Shown: in pieces, positions 23,679 to 26,445 of the stretch
How positions within the stretch are numbered: the first letter of the stretch is position 1
Layout: the number at the start of each line of letters is the position of its first letter
Origin: an uncultured Clostridium sp.
GTDB lineage: Bacteria > Bacillota > Clostridia > Lachnospirales > Lachnospiraceae
Direction: 5' to 3'
DNA: 26,445 bases
Assembly (NCBI GenBank): GCA_934438135.1
Contig: CAKSBP010000040.1
Location: 1-26,445, forward strand
The notes under the pieces: model-generated
The model's database searches: none
Seen by the model: the letters and a program-made list of their open reading frames with translations, nothing else
Told to the model about the DNA's origin: nothing
Made by a program: the position numbers and the translations under genes

Positions 23679-23731
23679 CCAAGTAAACATACATAAATAA
23701 TATGAATTGCATACTTTAAGGAGGAGCCGTT

Positions 23732-24376
23732 ATGGAAAAAAAGAGTGTAGAGAGAAGCTGTATCGACTGCGGCATGGGAAACTGTCTGAAAATGGGGAGT
23801 AATTATCCAGATTTCTGTCTTTCAACCAATATGGATCAGGAGCTTCGTTCGGAAGTACTTGAGTTATACCGAAATAATGAATGGATTAACAAAGTAGCCT
23901 GTTCTGCAGCAGAGGTGGAGTATGAGAACTACTGCAAGATGACTCGTGTGGAAGAGATTATGGAATTTGCAAAGAAAATTGGAGCCAGGAAAATCGGAAT
24001 TGCAACCTGCGTTGGTTTGTTAAAAGAGGCGGGAACAGCAGGACGAATCTTTCGTTCTCATGGGTTTGAGGTTTATGGCGTTGGGTGTAAAGCGGGAATG
24101 ACAAAGAAAGTGGATATTGGAATTCCAAAAGAATGTGAAGCAGTTGGTACCAATATGTGCAATCCGATTCTTCAGGCAAAACTGCTAAACAAAGCAGAAA
24201 CGGATTTGAATGTAGTCATTGGACTGTGTGTTGGTCATGACAGTCTGTTCTATAAATATTCGGAAGCATTAACGACAACGTTGGTTACTAAAGACCGTGT
24301 ATTAGGACATAATCCAGTAGCAGCCTTGTATCAGGCAGATGCTTATTACGGAAAGTTAATTCAAAAAGACGAATAA
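23732..24376 (+). CDS. DUF1847 cysteine-rich putative metal-binding protein
   Basis: A 214-residue cytoplasmic protein of DUF1847 type, recognised by its N-terminal CxxCGxxxC pattern (Cys10, 13, 18, then Cys29 and more) and by TRVEEIMEFAKKIGARKIGIA followed by ATCVGLL. Later conserved-looking segments include GVGCKAG, CNPILQAKLLN and GLCVGHDSLFYKYS with VLGHNPVAALY. The cysteines suggest a metal or iron-sulfur site; no activity has been assigned to the family as far as I know. AAGGAGGAG lies just before ATG 23732. It is a single-gene unit between a perfect promoter and a terminator. Confidence 0.88.
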   Translation: MEKKSVERSCIDCGMGNCLKMGSNYPDFCLSTNMDQELRSEVLELYRNNEWINKVACSAAEVEYENYCKMTRVEEIMEFAKKIGARKIGIATCVGLLKEAGTAGRIFRSHGFEVYGVGCKAGMTKKVDIGIPKECEAVGTNMCNPILQAKLLNKAETDLNVVIGLCVGHDSLFYKYSEALTTTLVTKDRVLGHNPVAALYQADAYYGKLIQKDE

Positions 24377-24388
24377 GGTATATAATAC

Positions 24389-24423
24389 GCCGGGGCTGTG
24401 AAATGCTTCGGCTTTTCTTGTTT
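24389..24423 (+). terminator. Terminator after the DUF1847 gene
   Basis: GCCGGGGC (24389-24396) pairs with GCTTCGGC (24405-24412), including two G-U pairs, followed by TTTTCTTGTTT. Confidence 0.8.
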
Positions 24424-24523
24424 GTAAACATAAAAAAGTCTTTTCAGCTGTTAGGTTCTGCTGTATGATAGGAAATAGAAAAAGAAGGGTTTTACATAGA
24501 ACCCGTGGTTGGGAGGAATACGA

Positions 24524-25141
24524 ATGTTACCATCAAAAATTGAGGCAGAAGAAGAACTGGATCTGGCAGGAGATTTGAACCCAGGACCTTGGATTCGTCA
24601 TTCTTATAATGTAGGAATTGCGGCAAAATGCATTGCACAGTACTGTCCGGACTTAGATGAGGGAAAGGCATATATTCTAGGAATTTTACATGACATTGGG
24701 AAGAGAAAGGGCTTTGTGTCAACATTTAAACATGTATATGAAGGATATCATTACTGTATGGACAAGGGCTGGGATGAGGCAGCACGAATCTGTATGACAC
24801 ATACATATGTATTAAAAGAACAGGAATTTGGAATGAATATAACAAAAGAAGAACAGGAAATAAAAGATTATCTGAAGGTCTGTGAGTATGATGACTACGA
24901 TCGTCTTATTATGCTTTGTGACAGCCTGGCAGAAGAGAATGGTTTCTGTATGATGGAAAAGCGGCTGGTGGATGTAGCAAGGAGACATGGTGTGAATGAA
25001 TTTACTGTACCAAGGTGGAATGCCAATTTTGCATTGAAAGAATATTTTGAGAAGAAAATTGGAAATTCCATTTATAATGTGCTTCCGTTTGTGAAGGAGA
25101 CGACATTTATAGAAAAACAGGATAGAAAAACTAGAAAATAA
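24524..25141 (+). CDS. HD-domain protein (putative phosphohydrolase)
   Basis: A 205-residue cytoplasmic protein with the HD metal-site pattern: His26 in WIRHSYNVG, His56-Asp57 in GILHDIGKRKG, and a later Asp in LCDSLAEENG. HD proteins of this size usually hydrolyse nucleotides or other phosphoesters; the substrate is not indicated by the sequence. ATG 24524 has GGGAGG seven bases upstream; the in-frame TTG at 24509 overlaps that site. A weak stem GGGTT/AACCC lies at 24487-24504, just before the ribosome binding site. No clear promoter or terminator is seen for it. Confidence 0.85.
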   Translation: MLPSKIEAEEELDLAGDLNPGPWIRHSYNVGIAAKCIAQYCPDLDEGKAYILGILHDIGKRKGFVSTFKHVYEGYHYCMDKGWDEAARICMTHTYVLKEQEFGMNITKEEQEIKDYLKVCEYDDYDRLIMLCDSLAEENGFCMMEKRLVDVARRHGVNEFTVPRWNANFALKEYFEKKIGNSIYNVLPFVKETTFIEKQDRKTRK

Positions 25142-25185
25142 GTTTATAGTAAAGCTGACAGGTAACAAGAAGACTTATATTATAT

Positions 25186-25224
25186 ATAATTCCTATTGAC
25201 AAAGTATGAAATAAGGAGTATAAC
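25186..25224 (+). promoter_or_regulatory. cysK promoter with the same operator as the sulfate operon
   Basis: TTGACA (25196-25201), 17 bases and TATAAC (25219-25224). The block from 25186 repeats ATAATTCCTATTGACA and, after three variable bases, TATGAAATA, exactly as in the sulfate operon promoter at 12832. The transcript would start near 25231 and has a leader of about 124 bases; I see no SAM or T-box riboswitch signature in it. Confidence 0.82.
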
Positions 25225-25354
25225 TAATTTATAAAAAGCAATTCTACATAAGAAAAGACATCAGTATAGAATGATTTCAATTTTATATTTTTTTAGCTTC
25301 AATCCATACTAAAACAATATGAAAACAATGAATATGACGGAAAGGATGATTTTT

Positions 25355-26290
25355 ATGTCAAATATTAAAAAGAGTGCAGTAGAATTAATCGGAAAAACTC
25401 CATTACTAGAAATTGTAAATTATGAGAAGGCAGAAAAGATTACAAATGCAGTAATTCTTGCAAAACTGGAATATTTGAATCCAGCAGGGTCCGTAAAAGA
25501 CAGAATTGCATTGGAGATGATTCAGGATGCAGAGAAAAAAGGACTGTTAAAACCTGGCGCAACAATTATTGAACCTACTTCAGGAAATACAGGAATTGGC
25601 CTTGCATCAGTTGCTGCTGCAAAGGGATATAAGACTTTAATTACCCTGCCGGATACTATGTCCATTGAACGAAGAAATCTTCTGAAAGCGTATGGTGCAG
25701 AACTGGTTCTGACAGAAGGGGCAAAGGGAATGAAAGGTGCCATTGCAAAAGCAGAGGAACTCAATAAAGAGATTCCAGGTTCCATTGTATTAGGACAGTT
25801 TGATAATGCAGCGAATCCAAAGATACATAAAGAAACAACTGGTCCAGAAATCTGGAAGGATACCGATGGAAAAGTGGATATTTTTGTTGCGGGTGTCGGA
25901 ACAGGTGGAACGATTACCGGTGTAGGAGAATATTTGAAGGAGCAGAATCCAGATGTGAAGATTGTTGCAGTAGAACCTCTTGGAAGTCCTGTCTTATCAG
26001 GTGGAAATCCTGGACCGCATAAGATTCAGGGAATTGGTGCTGGATTTATTCCATCTGTGTTAAATACCAAAATTCTGGATGAAATTATTACCGTCTCTAA
26101 TGAAGAGGCTTTTGCAGAAGGAAGAAAGATAGCTTCCGAGGAAGGAATCTTAGTCGGAATTTCTTCTGGTGCAGCACTTCATGCAGCAAAGAAACTAGCA
26201 AACCGTGCAGAAAACAAAGGAAAAACAATTGTTGTATTATTTCCGGATTCTGGTGATCGCTATTTGTCTACACCATTGTTTACAAAATAA
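25355..26290 (+). CDS. cysK: Cysteine synthase A (O-acetylserine sulfhydrylase)
   Basis: PLP enzyme that joins sulfide and O-acetyl-L-serine to give cysteine and acetate. The 311 residues are typical. PLP Lys48 lies in NPAGSVKDR; the substrate-binding loop is PTSGNTGIGLA; the phosphate-binding loop is GTGGTITG. The C-terminal region GISSGAALHAA and FPDSGDRYLST are family hallmarks. ATG 25355 (MSNIKKS) has AAAGGATG upstream; the in-frame ATG at 25319 would add 12 residues with no ribosome binding site. It is the last step of the pathway begun by the sulfate operon 4 kb upstream and shares that operon's operator-like promoter. No serine acetyltransferase gene is in the window. Confidence 0.97.
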   Translation: MSNIKKSAVELIGKTPLLEIVNYEKAEKITNAVILAKLEYLNPAGSVKDRIALEMIQDAEKKGLLKPGATIIEPTSGNTGIGLASVAAAKGYKTLITLPDTMSIERRNLLKAYGAELVLTEGAKGMKGAIAKAEELNKEIPGSIVLGQFDNAANPKIHKETTGPEIWKDTDGKVDIFVAGVGTGGTITGVGEYLKEQNPDVKIVAVEPLGSPVLSGGNPGPHKIQGIGAGFIPSVLNTKILDEIITVSNEEAFAEGRKIASEEGILVGISSGAALHAAKKLANRAENKGKTIVVLFPDSGDRYLSTPLFTK

Positions 26291-26367
26291 CACTGAAGGG
26301 ATGAGGGATATTGTTATAAGATGTCCTAAGCAGAGACTTGGAAAATGTATTTATGAAACAGAAAGAT

Positions 26368-26419
26368 GGGGGCTGTCGCTTTAACGATTGAAAAATGGTG
26401 AAGGGGCAGCTTCCTTTTT
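26368..26419 (+). terminator. Probable terminator after cysK
   Basis: GGGGGCTGTCGCTTT (26368-26382) pairs with AAGGGGCAGCTTCC (26401-26414) with one mismatch and several G-U pairs, followed by TTTTT. The 77 bases between cysK and this hairpin show nothing else. Confidence 0.65.
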
Positions 26420-26445
26420 GCCTTTTAGTATCTATATTTACGTTA

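Noticed and set aside
24465..24575. Short open frame from ATG 24465 overlapping the HD gene
   Set aside because: Runs out of frame into the HD gene, has no ribosome binding site and no recognisable content.
25225..25354. Riboswitch or T-box in the cysK leader
   Set aside because: About 124 bases exist, but no T-box or SAM-riboswitch motif or terminator-antiterminator pair is visible; a short ATTCTA/TAGAAT stem is the only structure.

Overview
The window looks like chromosome of a low-GC, strictly anaerobic Firmicute, most likely a gut Lachnospiraceae. This family-level placement is inferred from the gene content, strong AGGAGG-type ribosome binding sites and AT-rich intergenic DNA; no marker gene proves it. 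All protein genes lie on the plus strand. The one tRNA gene lies on the minus strand. I see no insertion sequence, phage gene or CRISPR array.

Layout. (1) 1-2513: the tail of an unrecognised gene, then ilvB-ilvN (acetolactate synthase, first common step of branched-chain amino acid synthesis), from a perfect TTGACA-N17-TATAAT promoter to a terminator. (2) 2549-12756: a starch locus. It has a sugar-binding lipoprotein and two permeases (MalEFG type, no ATPase gene here), a LacI-family regulator, 4-alpha-glucanotransferase MalQ, a metallo-beta-lactamase-fold hydrolase, and a large secreted GH13 alpha-amylase with three starch-binding modules. A TGAAAACGTT operator core occurs once in front of the transporter and three times in front of the amylase, so both are probably under one LacI-family protein (the local one and/or CcpA). 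(3) 12787-21366: an eight-gene sulfate assimilation operon, sbp-cysT-cysW-cysA-aprA-aprB-cysD-cysN. Sulfate is imported, activated to APS by CysDN and apparently reduced to sulfite by an AprAB-type flavin/iron-sulfur APS reductase instead of thioredoxin-type CysH. No APS kinase or sulfite reductase gene is present. CysN carries an unexplained C-terminal extension of about 150 residues. (4) 21443-23283: a small DUF3006-like protein, a HAD hydrolase and an orphan lipoprotein. (5) 23464-25141: tRNA-Gly(UCC) on the minus strand, then a DUF1847 cysteine-rich protein and an HD-domain protein. (6) 25186-26419: cysK, which turns sulfide and O-acetylserine into cysteine.

The strongest regulatory observation joins regions 3 and 6. 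The sulfate operon and cysK, 12 kb apart, have nearly identical promoters: 16 identical bases (ATAATTCCTATTGACA), 3 variable, 9 identical (TATGAAATA), then an aligned -10. This suggests a shared repressor of cysteine metabolism, perhaps CymR-like. The sulfate operon also has a private 17-bp palindrome just upstream, where an activator would bind.

The most unusual protein features are the CysN C-terminal extension, the AprAB pair inside an assimilatory operon, and a cysteine/histidine-rich insertion in IlvB close to the active site. Most of the window is otherwise ordinary metabolism.
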